64,000 nucleotides of DNA from Candidatus Hydrogenedentota bacterium (lineage in GTDB: Bacteria; Hydrogenedentota; Hydrogenedentia; Hydrogenedentales; SLHB01): positions 120,654-184,653 of the forward strand of contig JABWCD010000009.1 of NCBI GenBank assembly GCA_013359265.1, in the 5' to 3' direction. The notes below the pieces were generated by a model. It made no database searches and was not told the DNA's origin. It worked only from the letters and a program-made list of their open reading frames with translations. Each line of letters opens with the position of its first letter. Position 1 is the first letter of the stretch. A program made the translations under genes and the position numbers. This document shows positions 34,101 to 42,341 of this stretch, piece after piece.

Positions 34101-35024
34101 TCATGCCGCTTGCCTCGACTCGTGTTCCTCCGGTTTCGCACCCGCACCATGCTTTTTCAAGAACGCGCGCAGCGTATCGAGAAACTTTGGATCGCGAATC
34201 GTCGAGATGTGGTCGGTGCCCTCGATGTATACCGTCTCGTGGTTGCCCATCACGTCCTTCATGCGGTCCACGCCGTCACGCAGCGGGTCGTTCGTGCCTA
34301 CGATCGAGATCGTCGGCACGGTGCACGCCTTCAATTCCGCTTCGGTGACAATGAGATTGTTGAGGCTGCGCATCACGCAGGCGAGCGCCTTGGCGTCGTT
34401 TGTCAGATTGAGAACGTAATTGATGCTCAGCAGGCCACGGCGGCCGGGGAGCTTGCCCGGCGGCGAGATGGCCTGGAACAGCGGGGTGAAATCCTGCCTT
34501 TCTTCCAACGATTCCGCAATTTCAAGAGTATGGTTGTCGGGATCGTTTTCGCGTTCCCAGCCCGCGCCGCAGGGCGCCGCACTCAGCAATCGCTCCGGGT
34601 ACATCGTCACGAATTTTAGCGTAATGAAACTGCCCATCGAGTAGCCGACGACGTGCGCCTTTTCGATCTTCAGATGGTCCAACAGGCGCACGATGTCTTT
34701 ACAGAATTCGGTCCCATACTTTGCTGGATCGTGGGGTTTACCGCTCAGGCCGTGTCCGCGATTGTCGAGGCAAATGACTTTGTAGTCCTTGGCCAGCGCC
34801 TCCGTAATTCCCGGCGCGCGCCAGTTTGCGTCCGCGTTCGCCGCAAACCCGTGTACGAGAACGACCGGCTCGCCCTGGCCTTCGACGGTGTAGTGAATCC
34901 TCACGCCGTCCGCGTCGAAGTACTCGCCGACCACGCGCTTCGTGATGTTGTGGTACGTCCACCCCGCGCCGGCTAGCGCGAGCACGAGGAGGGCGATGAG
35001 GACTAGGAGGAGTTTGCGTTTCAT
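34101..35024 (-). CDS. Membrane-anchored or exported alpha/beta hydrolase
   Basis: A 307-residue alpha/beta hydrolase with an N-terminal hydrophobic anchor ('LLLVLIALLVLALAGAGW'). The triad is visible: Ser129 in 'GYSMGS', Asp in 'GTNDPLRDG' and His in 'GTDHIST'. The oxyanion region is 'LVHGFAAN'. The substrate is unknown. The ATG at 35024 begins two bases after a TTTCGGG heptamer array, and no Shine-Dalgarno is visible. The open frame continues upstream through the repeat, which would read as 'NPKPETR' units. That extension is probably not translated, but it makes the start site sensitive to repeat length. Confidence 0.85.
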   Translation of the reverse strand: MKRKLLLVLIALLVLALAGAGWTYHNITKRVVGEYFDADGVRIHYTVEGQGEPVVLVHGFAANADANWRAPGITEALAKDYKVICLDNRGHGLSGKPHDPAKYGTEFCKDIVRLLDHLKIEKAHVVGYSMGSFITLKFVTMYPERLLSAAPCGAGWERENDPDNHTLEIAESLEERQDFTPLFQAISPPGKLPGRRGLLSINYVLNLTNDAKALACVMRSLNNLIVTEAELKACTVPTISIVGTNDPLRDGVDRMKDVMGNHETVYIEGTDHISTIRDPKFLDTLRAFLKKHGAGAKPEEHESRQAA

Positions 35025-35025
35025 G

Positions 35026-35072
35026 TTTCGGGTTTCGGGTTTCGGGTTTCGGGTTTCGGGTTTCGGGTTTCG
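35026..35072. repeat. TTTCGGG heptanucleotide tandem array
   Basis: Six complete and one partial copies of TTTCGGG (plus strand) run without any mismatch from 35026 to 35072. The array abuts the start codon of the hydrolase at 35024. Seven-base units change both spacing and reading frame when copies are gained or lost, so this is a candidate slippage or phase-variation site, or a recent expansion. Only one such array occurs in the window. Confidence 0.9.
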
Positions 35073-35337
35073 AAAATGCAAAGCAAAACTGTACCGACAT
35101 AGCAATCGAAAAACTTCGATGTGCTATGCATTCGTTCAAGTTAGGCGTCGATTTTTAAGCGCGACTCCATGCTTGGACATATCGTAGCCACTGAATCGAG
35201 ATGACCTTTCGATAGATGTCGAGCTCTTGATTACGAGTACGAGCACGATTACGAGCACGAAAGAGCTGCCACGTAATCGGTTGCGTCGCTGCAAATGTTA
35301 AATGTGAAATGCCAGACCCTAAACTCAAACCCTCTCT
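35073..35337. other. Intergenic region with a hexamer array inside an inverted repeat
   Basis: No gene is supported here. It should contain the promoter of the hydrolase (leftward) and the end of the HEAT-protein transcript. At 35221-35267 a GATTAC/GAGCAC-type hexamer array is enclosed by the inverted repeat AGCTCTT / AAGAGCT (35222-35228 and 35260-35266). This could fold as a long hairpin. Confidence 0.6.
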
Positions 35338-35958
35338 TCACCCTCGCTCCTTGCATTCGAGCAGCGCATTCGCTGCCGTCGCCCGCGCGCTTCTCGCGAC
35401 CCCGCGCTTCAGCACCTTCACCGCGTCGGCGCCGCCGATATGGCCGAGCGCGGCTGCCGCGGCGTCGGCGAGGAGCGGGTCTTTCGACTTCGCCAGGGGC
35501 GCAATGGCGGGAACGGCGGCCGCGCAGCGCCGCGCGCCGAGCGAATTCACGATGCCGATCTGCGACTTTGCGTCGGCCTTGGCCAGCGCGTCGACGAGCG
35601 CGGCGTCGGCTTCGCCGCCGGGAATGCGTTCGAGCGCGATGCGGGCCATGTTGGACGTGTCGATTGCGGTCAACAGCGGCGCGAGCGCGGCAACGTTCTC
35701 CGCGCCGCCGCATATCGCGAGTTGGCGGCACGCGAAGATTTTCGCGTCGCGCGTGGCGTCGGCGGACGTGAGCACGCCCACCAACGTCGCCGCCACCGCT
35801 TTCCGCGCGTCCGCATTTCCAAGACTGCCGGTGACAAGTCCTTCAACGGCCTTGAGCCCGGTCGTGCTGTCACCGAACTTGTACGGTTTGATCGCGGCGA
35901 CGGTGTCTTCCATCGATGCGCCGGGGGCGATAGCCGCCAGAATTGCTGTATGGTCCAT
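35338..35958 (-). CDS. HEAT-repeat protein
   Basis: A 206-residue, Ala-rich helical protein made of degenerate HEAT units. Typical stretches are 'RDAKIFACRQLAICGGAENVAALAPLL', 'SNMARIALERIPGGEADAALVDAL' and 'PLLADAAAAALGHIGGADAVKVLKRG'. No signal peptide is evident, so it is likely cytosolic, and no catalytic motif is seen. It begins 18 bases after the Gfo/Idh/MocA gene, with a GAGGGAG Shine-Dalgarno, so the two are one transcription unit. HEAT blocks of the same kind are fused to the PVC-type cytochromes nearby. Confidence 0.8.
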   Translation of the reverse strand: MDHTAILAAIAPGASMEDTVAAIKPYKFGDSTTGLKAVEGLVTGSLGNADARKAVAATLVGVLTSADATRDAKIFACRQLAICGGAENVAALAPLLTAIDTSNMARIALERIPGGEADAALVDALAKADAKSQIGIVNSLGARRCAAAVPAIAPLAKSKDPLLADAAAAALGHIGGADAVKVLKRGVARSARATAANALLECKERG

Positions 35959-35976
35959 GGTAATCGCTCTCCCTCG

Positions 35977-37311
35977 TTAGATGTGCCACGGGCTGCGCAT
36001 GGCCCGCTGCATTTTGCGTGTCGCTTCGTCGTCGTTCGGGAACGTTTCGGTGACCGGGTCCCACACGATCTTGCGTTCGAGCTGCATGGATATGTTGGCG
36101 AGCAGGCCGAGGCTGATCGCGCGGTGCGCGGGCACGACCGGCGCGACCGTCTGCTCGCGGCTGCGCACGCAGTCGAAGAAATCCCTCGCGTGATTGTCGC
36201 TCTTCTTGAGGCGAATGGCGTCCGCGCCGAACTGGTGGGTCTTCAGGTTTGCGGGTTCGGTGGTGAGCCGATCGCCGCGATCGCAAAACACCATGCCCTT
36301 CGTTCCCTCGAACCGGGTGCCCATCGGGAACAGGTTCGAAAGAATCATCTTGAATCCCTTCGGCGCGACGGGGCTGGCGCCGGGCGCGAACGTGCATTCG
36401 ATGAGATAGCTCGTTGACGCGTTCCACAATCCGTCGTCGGGGAAGACGCCCTTGCCTTCGATCGCGACCGGGCCGGTATGTTCCGTACCCATGCCCCAGT
36501 TGCCGATGTCGCCGTGGTGGCCGATCCAGTCGGTGAGTTGGCCGCCGGAGTAGTCGAGAATCCAGCGCCAGTTCCAGTGGCAGCGCATCTTTGTGTAGGG
36601 CGCTTCCGGCGCGGGCCCGAGCCAGAAGTCGTAGTCGAACCCGTCGGGGATCGGCTCTTCCTTTTGCGTTTCGATGGGACGTCCGGTCGGCAGGCCGACC
36701 TTCACGGTGTGCACTTCGCCGATCATGCCGTTGCGGACGAGTTCGGCAGCCTGGAGGAAGTGCGCCTGCGAACGCTGCCAGCTTCCCGTTTGCCAGACGA
36801 TGTTGTAGCGCTGCACGGCTTCGACGATCGCCTTGCCTTCGTTCAGCGTCAGCGCGAGCGGCTTTTCGCCGTAGATGTCGAACCCTTTGCGGGCGGCGGC
36901 GATGGAGGGAATCGAGTGCCAGTGGTCCGGCAACGCAAGCGCAATCGTGTCGAGGTCCTTGCGCTCAAGCAGTTCGCGAAAATCGTGGTAGCCGGTGCAA
37001 GAGTCGTCGCCGTACTTCTGATTGACGATGTTGCGCGCGTTTTCGCGGCGTTCGCGGTCGACGTCGCACACCGCAATGACCTGCGCCTCGGGAAAGTTCA
37101 GGAATCCCTTCATGTTCCCCGTGCCCTGGCTGCCGACTCCAATGCACCCCATCGTGATGCGGTTGCTCGGCGCGGGCCGCCCACCCTTGCCCAGCGCCGT
37201 CGCCGGAATGATCATCGGCGCGGCCACCACCGCGGACGTCATCGCCGTCCGTCGCAGAAAATCGCGCCGCCCAAGACGCGCGCCCGCGGGGATTGTTTTC
37301 GTTTCGTTCAT
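35977..37311 (-). CDS. Tat-exported Gfo/Idh/MocA family oxidoreductase
   Basis: A 444-residue NAD(P)-dependent sugar-type oxidoreductase. A twin-arginine signal ('GRRDFLRRTAM', Arg15-Arg16) precedes the Rossmann fold with 'GCIGVGSQGTGNMKGF' and 'AVCDVD'. The family lysine is in 'YGEKPLAL'. The C-terminal substrate domain contains 'GGQLTDWIGHHGDIGNWGMG' with the expected His residues. Exported members of Planctomycetes are thought to oxidise glycan sugars, with tightly bound cofactor. The window also has DUF1080 proteins, the presumed next step of 3-keto-sugar chemistry. It is followed by the HEAT-repeat gene. Confidence 0.92.
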   Translation of the reverse strand: MNETKTIPAGARLGRRDFLRRTAMTSAVVAAPMIIPATALGKGGRPAPSNRITMGCIGVGSQGTGNMKGFLNFPEAQVIAVCDVDRERRENARNIVNQKYGDDSCTGYHDFRELLERKDLDTIALALPDHWHSIPSIAAARKGFDIYGEKPLALTLNEGKAIVEAVQRYNIVWQTGSWQRSQAHFLQAAELVRNGMIGEVHTVKVGLPTGRPIETQKEEPIPDGFDYDFWLGPAPEAPYTKMRCHWNWRWILDYSGGQLTDWIGHHGDIGNWGMGTEHTGPVAIEGKGVFPDDGLWNASTSYLIECTFAPGASPVAPKGFKMILSNLFPMGTRFEGTKGMVFCDRGDRLTTEPANLKTHQFGADAIRLKKSDNHARDFFDCVRSREQTVAPVVPAHRAISLGLLANISMQLERKIVWDPVTETFPNDDEATRKMQRAMRSPWHI

Positions 37312-37498
37312 TCCCTCTTCCCTCCCGATAATTTCGTGCTTGTGCTCCTGCGCGTCATCTTATTCGTATGTCGTGCACCGAAATATTCTCGTTCCCAAAT
37401 TTCCATTTGGGAACGCGCTCTTGAAAAGCTCTGCTTTGCTCTTCTTAGTGATTCAAACCGGCCCGCCACCCGCTTCCGCGCCGAAAACACACTGCAAC

Positions 37499-37590
37499 CC
37501 TCATTTCTTCGCCGTCTCGCGCCGTTCCGGGAGCAGCCACTCCTCATTCTTCAACTACTGCGGGAACGCACGCAAATCGACAAATTGCTA
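37499..37590 (-). pseudogene. Relic copy of the 3' end of a PVC-type cytochrome gene (copy 3)
   Basis: Read on the minus strand, this stretch encodes the tail 'LKNEEWLLPERRETAKK' plus stop. It is preceded in the same frame by a degraded 'FVDLRAFPQ' and a stop codon. It is clearly related to the C-terminus of the 1092-residue cytochrome at 38605 ('DLLAFLQSLNNEQWLLPERRETAKAAH'). A second copy stands at 38041-38109. No intact gene belongs to it. The rest of 37312-37603 holds no other gene. Confidence 0.75.
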
Positions 37591-37603
37591 CGCCATCTTG
37601 AGG

Positions 37604-38002
37604 TTAACTCGGCAGTCTCACCCTTGTCACGTGTCCGTTTTTGAGAAGGATGACTATATCGTCGCTGTCCGCGGCGGGAAGTACACGCCAACGAATCAGA
37701 TTAAACGGCACGTCTGCTATGTCAAACCAGTCGGACGGACTTGCAAAGTAACGTCCATACACGAGTTTCTCGTCCGCGTCGGAAGCAATAACAGTGGCGG
37801 CGCGTAGCGCCGGCACACCCATCTTATCGAGAACAGCTTGCTCTCCATCGCCCACCTCAACTGTGCCGGCCCACCGAAGAAGCAACCTGTACCTTATGGA
37901 ATCTGCGGCGAACGGAGTAACGAGGGACACGATTACCAAGGATGCTATGGCTAACTTCCACTCAATCGGGCCAAACCGACGAAGAACTGTCAGCCTCCTC
38001 AT
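37604..38002 (-). CDS. Small membrane protein, paralogue of the 38120-38584 product
   Basis: About 132 residues. One N-terminal membrane segment ('WKLAIASLVIVSLVTPFA') is followed by a SmpA/BamE-like pattern 'VEVGDGEQAVLDKMGVPALRA'. The end is 'DIVILLKNGHVTRVRLP'. It aligns with the neighbour at 38120 over 'RYR', 'VGDxxxxVxxxxGxP', 'YGxxFxxxxxWF' and 'DIxIxxxxxxVxxVxxP'. The two are thus duplicated copies. The frame is open to 38077, but that part translates the duplicated cytochrome tail; the ATG at 38002 is the likely start. Its function is unknown. Confidence 0.6.
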   Translation of the reverse strand: MRRLTVLRRFGPIEWKLAIASLVIVSLVTPFAADSIRYRLLLRWAGTVEVGDGEQAVLDKMGVPALRAATVIASDADEKLVYGRYFASPSDWFDIADVPFNLIRWRVLPAADSDDIVILLKNGHVTRVRLPS

Positions 38003-38040
38003 ATCAAGGCCCCAACTGTTGCCGGCGTTACTGCTTGGTG

Positions 38041-38109
38041 TGAGTCTCCCGCCGTTCCGGCAGCAGCCACTGTTCATTGTTCAACGATTGCAGGAACGCA
38101 AGCAAACTA
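38041..38109 (-). pseudogene. Relic copy of the 3' end of the PVC-type cytochrome gene (copy 2)
   Basis: On the minus strand this reads 'LLAFLQSLNNEQWLLPERRETHTKQ' and a stop. It is nearly identical at DNA level to the end of the cytochrome gene at 38605 (38628-38690). It is detached from any upstream cytochrome coding sequence. It separates the two paralogous small membrane genes, which marks a tandem segmental duplication. Confidence 0.82.
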
Positions 38110-38119
38110 TTTCTTCCAG

Positions 38120-38584
38120 CTACTCTTCGGGTATTTGCACGCTCGATACCAATTCATTCTCATCAAATACGATCTGAATGTCCTCAGGGTCGGGACCAAA
38201 GAGGCGAAGCTTAAACGGGTACAGGTAAGGCGGAAATGTGACAAACCATTCTTCAATTGGTCCGAACATCTTGCCATATCCCCAAATTTCCGGACGCTCA
38301 CCCCAAAAAATCGCCCCGGCCAGATTCATATCCTTTTCAGTCAACGTATTCACGTCGCGAGAGATCATTTGCCAGTCTTTTTCGCACCTGATTGTTGGCT
38401 CTCCCAGCGTTCGTATAACTGTCTCCCTGGAGTCGCCTACGTGGAGTTCGCGCGCCGTGCCCAAACTCCGGTATCGCAAGATATCCACAACCAAGCAGAA
38501 TGAAAAAATCAGCACTACCGTGAGAGCAACGTACTTTATCCAAGCCAGATATGACCGTCGTGGTCTGACTTTGCTCGCCACCAT
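38120..38584 (-). CDS. Small membrane protein of unknown function (SmpA/BamE-like pattern)
   Basis: A 154-residue protein with one N-terminal membrane segment ('YVALTVVLIFSFCLVVDIL'). An extracytoplasmic domain follows, starting 'ELHVGDSRETVIRTLGEPT', a pattern typical of SmpA/OmlA/BamE-like folds. The end is 'DIQIVFDENELVSSVQIP'. It is less GC-rich than the flanking cytochrome gene. It starts 20 bases after the cytochrome stop and is followed by a relic of that cytochrome's tail. Its paralogue lies just downstream at 37604. Function unknown. Confidence 0.7.
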   Translation of the reverse strand: MVASKVRPRRSYLAWIKYVALTVVLIFSFCLVVDILRYRSLGTARELHVGDSRETVIRTLGEPTIRCEKDWQMISRDVNTLTEKDMNLAGAIFWGERPEIWGYGKMFGPIEEWFVTFPPYLYPFKLRLFGPDPEDIQIVFDENELVSSVQIPEE

Positions 38585-38604
38585 ATTCTCATGCCCTCAC
38601 CAAC

Positions 38605-41600
38605 TCAATGCGCCGCCTTCGCCGTCTCGCGCCGTTCGGGGAGCAGCCACTGTTCATTGTTCAACGATTGCAGGAACGCAAGCAAATCGAGTAACTGCTC
38701 CTGGGTCATGCCCGTGTCGAGGCCTTGCGGCATGATGGAGTTCGGGGCCTGGTCCATCGCGGTGATGTCCTTGCGCGAAATGCGGACGGAATCCTTCGCG
38801 TTCTGGCGCAGCAACACGGCGTCGGCGGTTTGTTCGCCAATGACGCCGACGTATTCGACGTCGCCGCCGAATTCGGGGTCTTTCGCGCTGATGCGCATGG
38901 ACTCGTAACCGGGCACGAAGCTGGCGTTCGGGAAGAGGATGGCTTCGAGCAAGTCATGCCCGGAACGGATCGCGCCGATGGTCGTGAGGTCGGGGCCGAC
39001 GGTGCCGCCTTCCGCGCCCACGGTGTGGCAGGTGGAACAGGCGATCTTTTCGTTAAAGAAGAGGTGTCGACCGCGCCCGACGTCGCCTTTGCCGATCAAC
39101 GGTTCGATGGCAGCAAGTTTTTCGAGGCGCGCCTTTTCTTCGGCCTCGATCTGCGCGCGCAGGGGTGCGGCGGCCAGCTTCACGGAATCCGGGTAGGTCG
39201 CGAGGAGCGCGTCCAACCCGCCGGGAATCATGCTTGGCGCGATGGCAGCGTTCGACAGGCTCTTCACCAGCGAATTGCCGACGGCTTCGTCCGCGCCATT
39301 CTTGAACGCGTCAAGCAAGGCGGGGAAGGTGAGCGCGTCGGCCTTGGGCAGATGCGCATCGGCAAGCGCGCGGAGTTGATCGTTGGTCAGTTTCGCGTGA
39401 CCGATCACTTTGCCCGCGGACAGGCGCACGGCGGGATCGGTCTTCTCGGATAGGTTGCCCGCGAGAAACGCGAATCGCGCGTCGTTCAGCTCCGGCGCGC
39501 GCGTCTGGACGGCGCCGAGGGCGCTGATGCGCAGCGCGGGCGTTTCGTTCGCGTTGTCCGCGAGCGCGAGCAATTGTTCGTCAAACGACCCGATGGATCG
39601 CGCGGCGATTAAGGTCGCGGCGCGGTAGCGGATTGATTCGTCGCCGGACTGCAACGATTTCCCGACCGACTGCAGGATGGGTTCGGGCAATGGATTCAGG
39701 TTCATCTTTTCGATCGCGTCGAGCATGAACAAGCGGCGCGCGGCAGGGGCTGCGTCGTCGCCCGCGACATGCGCCATGAACTGTTGCACGTTGCCGTATT
39801 GCGCGTAGGCGAGAATTACCTCGCCGATTCCCTCGGCGGTTTCCGGCGCGAAGTCCGGCGCGTTAACTTTCTCCTGCAACGACGCCAACACGCGGTCCGC
39901 CCAATCGGGGTGCCGCGACGCCACCCAGAGGCCGGTCTTGCGCAGGTCTTCGCTGTCCGAATTCAGGAAAGCGAGCGCATGCTCCGCGGTGAGCTTGTCG
40001 CTCTTGAGTTGATCGAGCGCGATGAACGCGGCCTTGCGCGCGGCGGGGTTCTCCGCGGACAGCGCAGCGCGCAGGGGTTCCTGGTCGTTAATCTGTATCA
40101 AGGCGAATGTAATTGCATGTTCGAGGAACCGGTCGTTCCCGCTATCGGCGGCGCGCAATAGCGGCGCGACAGCCTCCTTCGCACGGAGCCTGCCGAGCGA
40201 CGCCGCCGCGACGCGGCGCACGCCGGGAAACGAATCGTTTAGCAATGGGATGAGGACTTTGACCGCATCGGCATCCCGGACCGTTCCGAGTAACTCTGCG
40301 GTCAGTTGGCGCAATTCCGGAACGCTCTGAGCGAGGCCAATCTCGCGTAGTGCAGTCAAGGCGCGGGGCGTCCCGACCTGCACGAGTGCACTTGCTAGAT
40401 TCTCGCTTCGGCGCGACGCCTCGATAAGATTCTTGATTGTCTCCGAGTGGTCATCGTCGGGATACGTAATGATAAAGCCACCCATAGCCCTTCGTGTGAG
40501 GCAGGATTCTTCGAACGCTTCGCGTAGTGATTGTACCGAGGACTCGTCGTTCGCGGAAACCAACACGAGCTGTTCCAGCGCCGCCTCGCGAACGTGTAAC
40601 CGCGGATCCCCGAGCAACGAAATGAGCTTCTTCGTCGATGCCTTGGGGATATTTAACTTCGATCCCCAGCCGTCCTTTTGTCGCGCACCAGCGATCTTCC
40701 GCACGCGGTATATCGAACCGCGAATCTCTGGCTTCGCCACGCGGGATATCGGGCATGCGTCGACATACCAACCGCCAGTATCGGAGACGAGCACAGTGCC
40801 ATCTGCATCTTCAATTGCGTCAGTGGGGTGAAAGTCCGGGTCGGTGGACGATAGGAAATCCGAGTCCTCACTCGTATACGAGGACCCGGTCTCACTGCCA
40901 GACTTGAAAATATGACGCTGGACGCGGTGCGGGTTGAACTGCGCGCTGAACAAATTGCCCTTGTACTCGTCGCCGAAGTTTGCGCCGCGATAGACCATCA
41001 GCCCCGCCGGCGCGATGCGCGAGAATTTTGTGAGCGACGGCATGAGATCGCCGGTGCGGACGAATTCGTCGATGACTTCGTGGGGCTTCGGGTAGACGCC
41101 GCCTTCGACCCAGTGGTTCAGCGCGTCGCGCTGGCCCTGCCGTGGTTCCGTAAAGTACGTCATCGTGCCGATCATGTCTCCGTTGTCGAGCCAGACGAGT
41201 TCGACGGGGTTGTCGAAGCCGCCGCCGCAGAAGCGTTCGAGCTTCGTGCCGTCGGGTTTGCAGCGCCATATGCGCGCGGCCTGCCCTTCGTAGTGGAGGC
41301 CGTCGGGCGTGGTGATGTTGTAGCCGTGGCGGCCGTGCGTGAGGTACATGTAGCCGTCGGGTCCGAGGAAGGGGCCGTGGAGGCTCGCGGTGTTGAGCAC
41401 GTTCCATCCGGTAAGGATCACGTCCTTCTTGTCGGCGACGCCGTCGCCGTCGGTGTCCTCGAAGCGGAAGAAGTCCGGCGGGGACGCGCAGTAGATCGCG
41501 CCGCGGTACCAGAGCACGCCCATGGGAAGGCTGAGCTTGTCGGCGAACACGGTGCGCTTGTCGAAGACGCCATCCTTGTCCGTGTCTTCGAGCATGAGGA

Positions 41601-41883
41601 TCATGCATTCGGGGTAGGTCGGCGTGTCCTTGCCTTTGGTATTTTTGCCGGAAGATTCGGCGATGAACAAGCGCCCTTGATGGTCGAACTCCATGAACAT
41701 CGGGTAGGACGACATCTCGGGCGGCGCGGCGACTTCGACGGTGAAGCCATCCGGTACCTTCAACGCGGCGAGACCGCGCGCGGGTTCTTCGGCGAAGGCG
41801 AATAGCCACAAAGAACACAAAGAAGCACAAAGAAAGAAAACCACGGGGACGCGGAGGGCACAGAGAGTAGCCAAGAGTTTCAT
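38605..41883 (-). CDS. PVC-type heme-binding CxxCH protein with HEAT repeats
   Basis: A 1092-residue exported protein. A signal peptide is followed by a PVC-type membrane-bound dehydrogenase beta-propeller (about 35-430; 'GRLFIAESSGKN', 'YCASPPDFFRFEDTDGDGVAD', 'GNLFSAQFNPHRVQRHIF'). HEAT repeats follow (about 440-900), then a C-terminal cytochrome c domain with 'CSTCH' (949-953) and distal Met in 'SIMPQGL'. Such proteins are probably PQQ-like or sugar-oxidising dehydrogenases passing electrons to heme; no substrate is proven. Residues about 6-29 are encoded by a repetitive intergenic-type sequence (see the repeat at 41800-41872). The last 25 codons are duplicated twice downstream. Confidence 0.9.
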   Translation of the reverse strand: MKLLATLCALRVPVVFFLCASLCSLWLFAFAEEPARGLAALKVPDGFTVEVAAPPEMSSYPMFMEFDHQGRLFIAESSGKNTKGKDTPTYPECMILMLEDTDKDGVFDKRTVFADKLSLPMGVLWYRGAIYCASPPDFFRFEDTDGDGVADKKDVILTGWNVLNTASLHGPFLGPDGYMYLTHGRHGYNITTPDGLHYEGQAARIWRCKPDGTKLERFCGGGFDNPVELVWLDNGDMIGTMTYFTEPRQGQRDALNHWVEGGVYPKPHEVIDEFVRTGDLMPSLTKFSRIAPAGLMVYRGANFGDEYKGNLFSAQFNPHRVQRHIFKSGSETGSSYTSEDSDFLSSTDPDFHPTDAIEDADGTVLVSDTGGWYVDACPISRVAKPEIRGSIYRVRKIAGARQKDGWGSKLNIPKASTKKLISLLGDPRLHVREAALEQLVLVSANDESSVQSLREAFEESCLTRRAMGGFIITYPDDDHSETIKNLIEASRRSENLASALVQVGTPRALTALREIGLAQSVPELRQLTAELLGTVRDADAVKVLIPLLNDSFPGVRRVAAASLGRLRAKEAVAPLLRAADSGNDRFLEHAITFALIQINDQEPLRAALSAENPAARKAAFIALDQLKSDKLTAEHALAFLNSDSEDLRKTGLWVASRHPDWADRVLASLQEKVNAPDFAPETAEGIGEVILAYAQYGNVQQFMAHVAGDDAAPAARRLFMLDAIEKMNLNPLPEPILQSVGKSLQSGDESIRYRAATLIAARSIGSFDEQLLALADNANETPALRISALGAVQTRAPELNDARFAFLAGNLSEKTDPAVRLSAGKVIGHAKLTNDQLRALADAHLPKADALTFPALLDAFKNGADEAVGNSLVKSLSNAAIAPSMIPGGLDALLATYPDSVKLAAAPLRAQIEAEEKARLEKLAAIEPLIGKGDVGRGRHLFFNEKIACSTCHTVGAEGGTVGPDLTTIGAIRSGHDLLEAILFPNASFVPGYESMRISAKDPEFGGDVEYVGVIGEQTADAVLLRQNAKDSVRISRKDITAMDQAPNSIMPQGLDTGMTQEQLLDLLAFLQSLNNEQWLLPERRETAKAAH
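41800..41872 (-). repeat. CACAAAGAA/CACGGAG-type dispersed repeat used as signal-peptide coding sequence
   Basis: On the plus strand the tract reads as near-repeats of CCACAAAGAACACAAAGAAG followed by CCACGGGGACGCGGAGG and CACAGAGAG. This is a class of simple dispersed repeat usually found between genes in such genomes. Here it lies inside the cytochrome gene and is translated as the hydrophobic core of its signal peptide ('VVFFLCASLCSLWLFAFA'). Confidence 0.65.
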
Positions 41884-41905
41884 TTTGTACTCGCTTCGCT
41901 CACGT

Positions 41906-42286
41906 TTATGGCAGAGCCGGCAACTTTATATGTTCAACGACTTCATACTTCTCATCAGACTTCAACGTGAATGTCATCTCGCCACCGTAACCATTCTCAA
42001 GATAACCATGGTCATCGGTAGTAATCGTCTTGCCGTTTTGACTGTAAGCGATACGTACGCTACTTTCGCTCGTCACAGAAATGCGTGATTCGACCTTGCT
42101 GTTATTCGCCACCTCGACAAGCATTACCGGACCACCTGCGAACAATATGGAGACGTCTTCAATCTGATTGCCAGTTTGGTTATCGATCCGGATTGTTACG
42201 CCGGGATATCGCAAGAGAACCAGCAAGATTCCGATTACGATACCGGTAACAAGAAAGCCGATAAGGTATTTGGCGCGCTCGGTCAT
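41906..42286 (-). CDS. Small membrane-anchored protein of unknown function
   Basis: A 126-residue protein with one N-terminal membrane segment ('LIGFLVTGIVIGILLVLL') and a beta-rich extracytoplasmic domain ('VTIRIDNQTGNQIEDVSILFAGG', 'SSVRIAYSQNGKTITTDDHGYLENGYGGEMTFTL'). The domain looks Ig-like but matches no family I know. Its composition is less GC-rich than its neighbours. It sits between the dimethylformamidase-like gene and the PVC-type cytochrome gene on the same strand. It is one of four small membrane genes scattered among the cytochromes. Confidence 0.65.
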   Translation of the reverse strand: MTERAKYLIGFLVTGIVIGILLVLLRYPGVTIRIDNQTGNQIEDVSILFAGGPVMLVEVANNSKVESRISVTSESSVRIAYSQNGKTITTDDHGYLENGYGGEMTFTLKSDEKYEVVEHIKLPALP

Positions 42287-42310
42287 ACTTCCGCTAAACG
42301 ACCTCTAATG

Positions 42311-42341
42311 TTACTCTCCGTGATCTCCGTGTCTCCGTGGT
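42311..42341. repeat. CTCCGTG-type short repeat in the 55-base spacer
   Basis: Three near-identical units (CTCCGTGAT, CTCCGTGT, CTCCGTGG) stand in tandem before the 126-residue protein gene. On the other strand they read CCACGGAGACACGGAGATCACGGAG, which is the same repeat class as at 41800-41872. Confidence 0.55.

Noticed and set aside
35025..35105. Translation of the hydrolase through the heptamer repeat
   Set aside because: The upstream start would be a TTG without a Shine-Dalgarno, and the repeat-encoded peptide would precede the membrane anchor.
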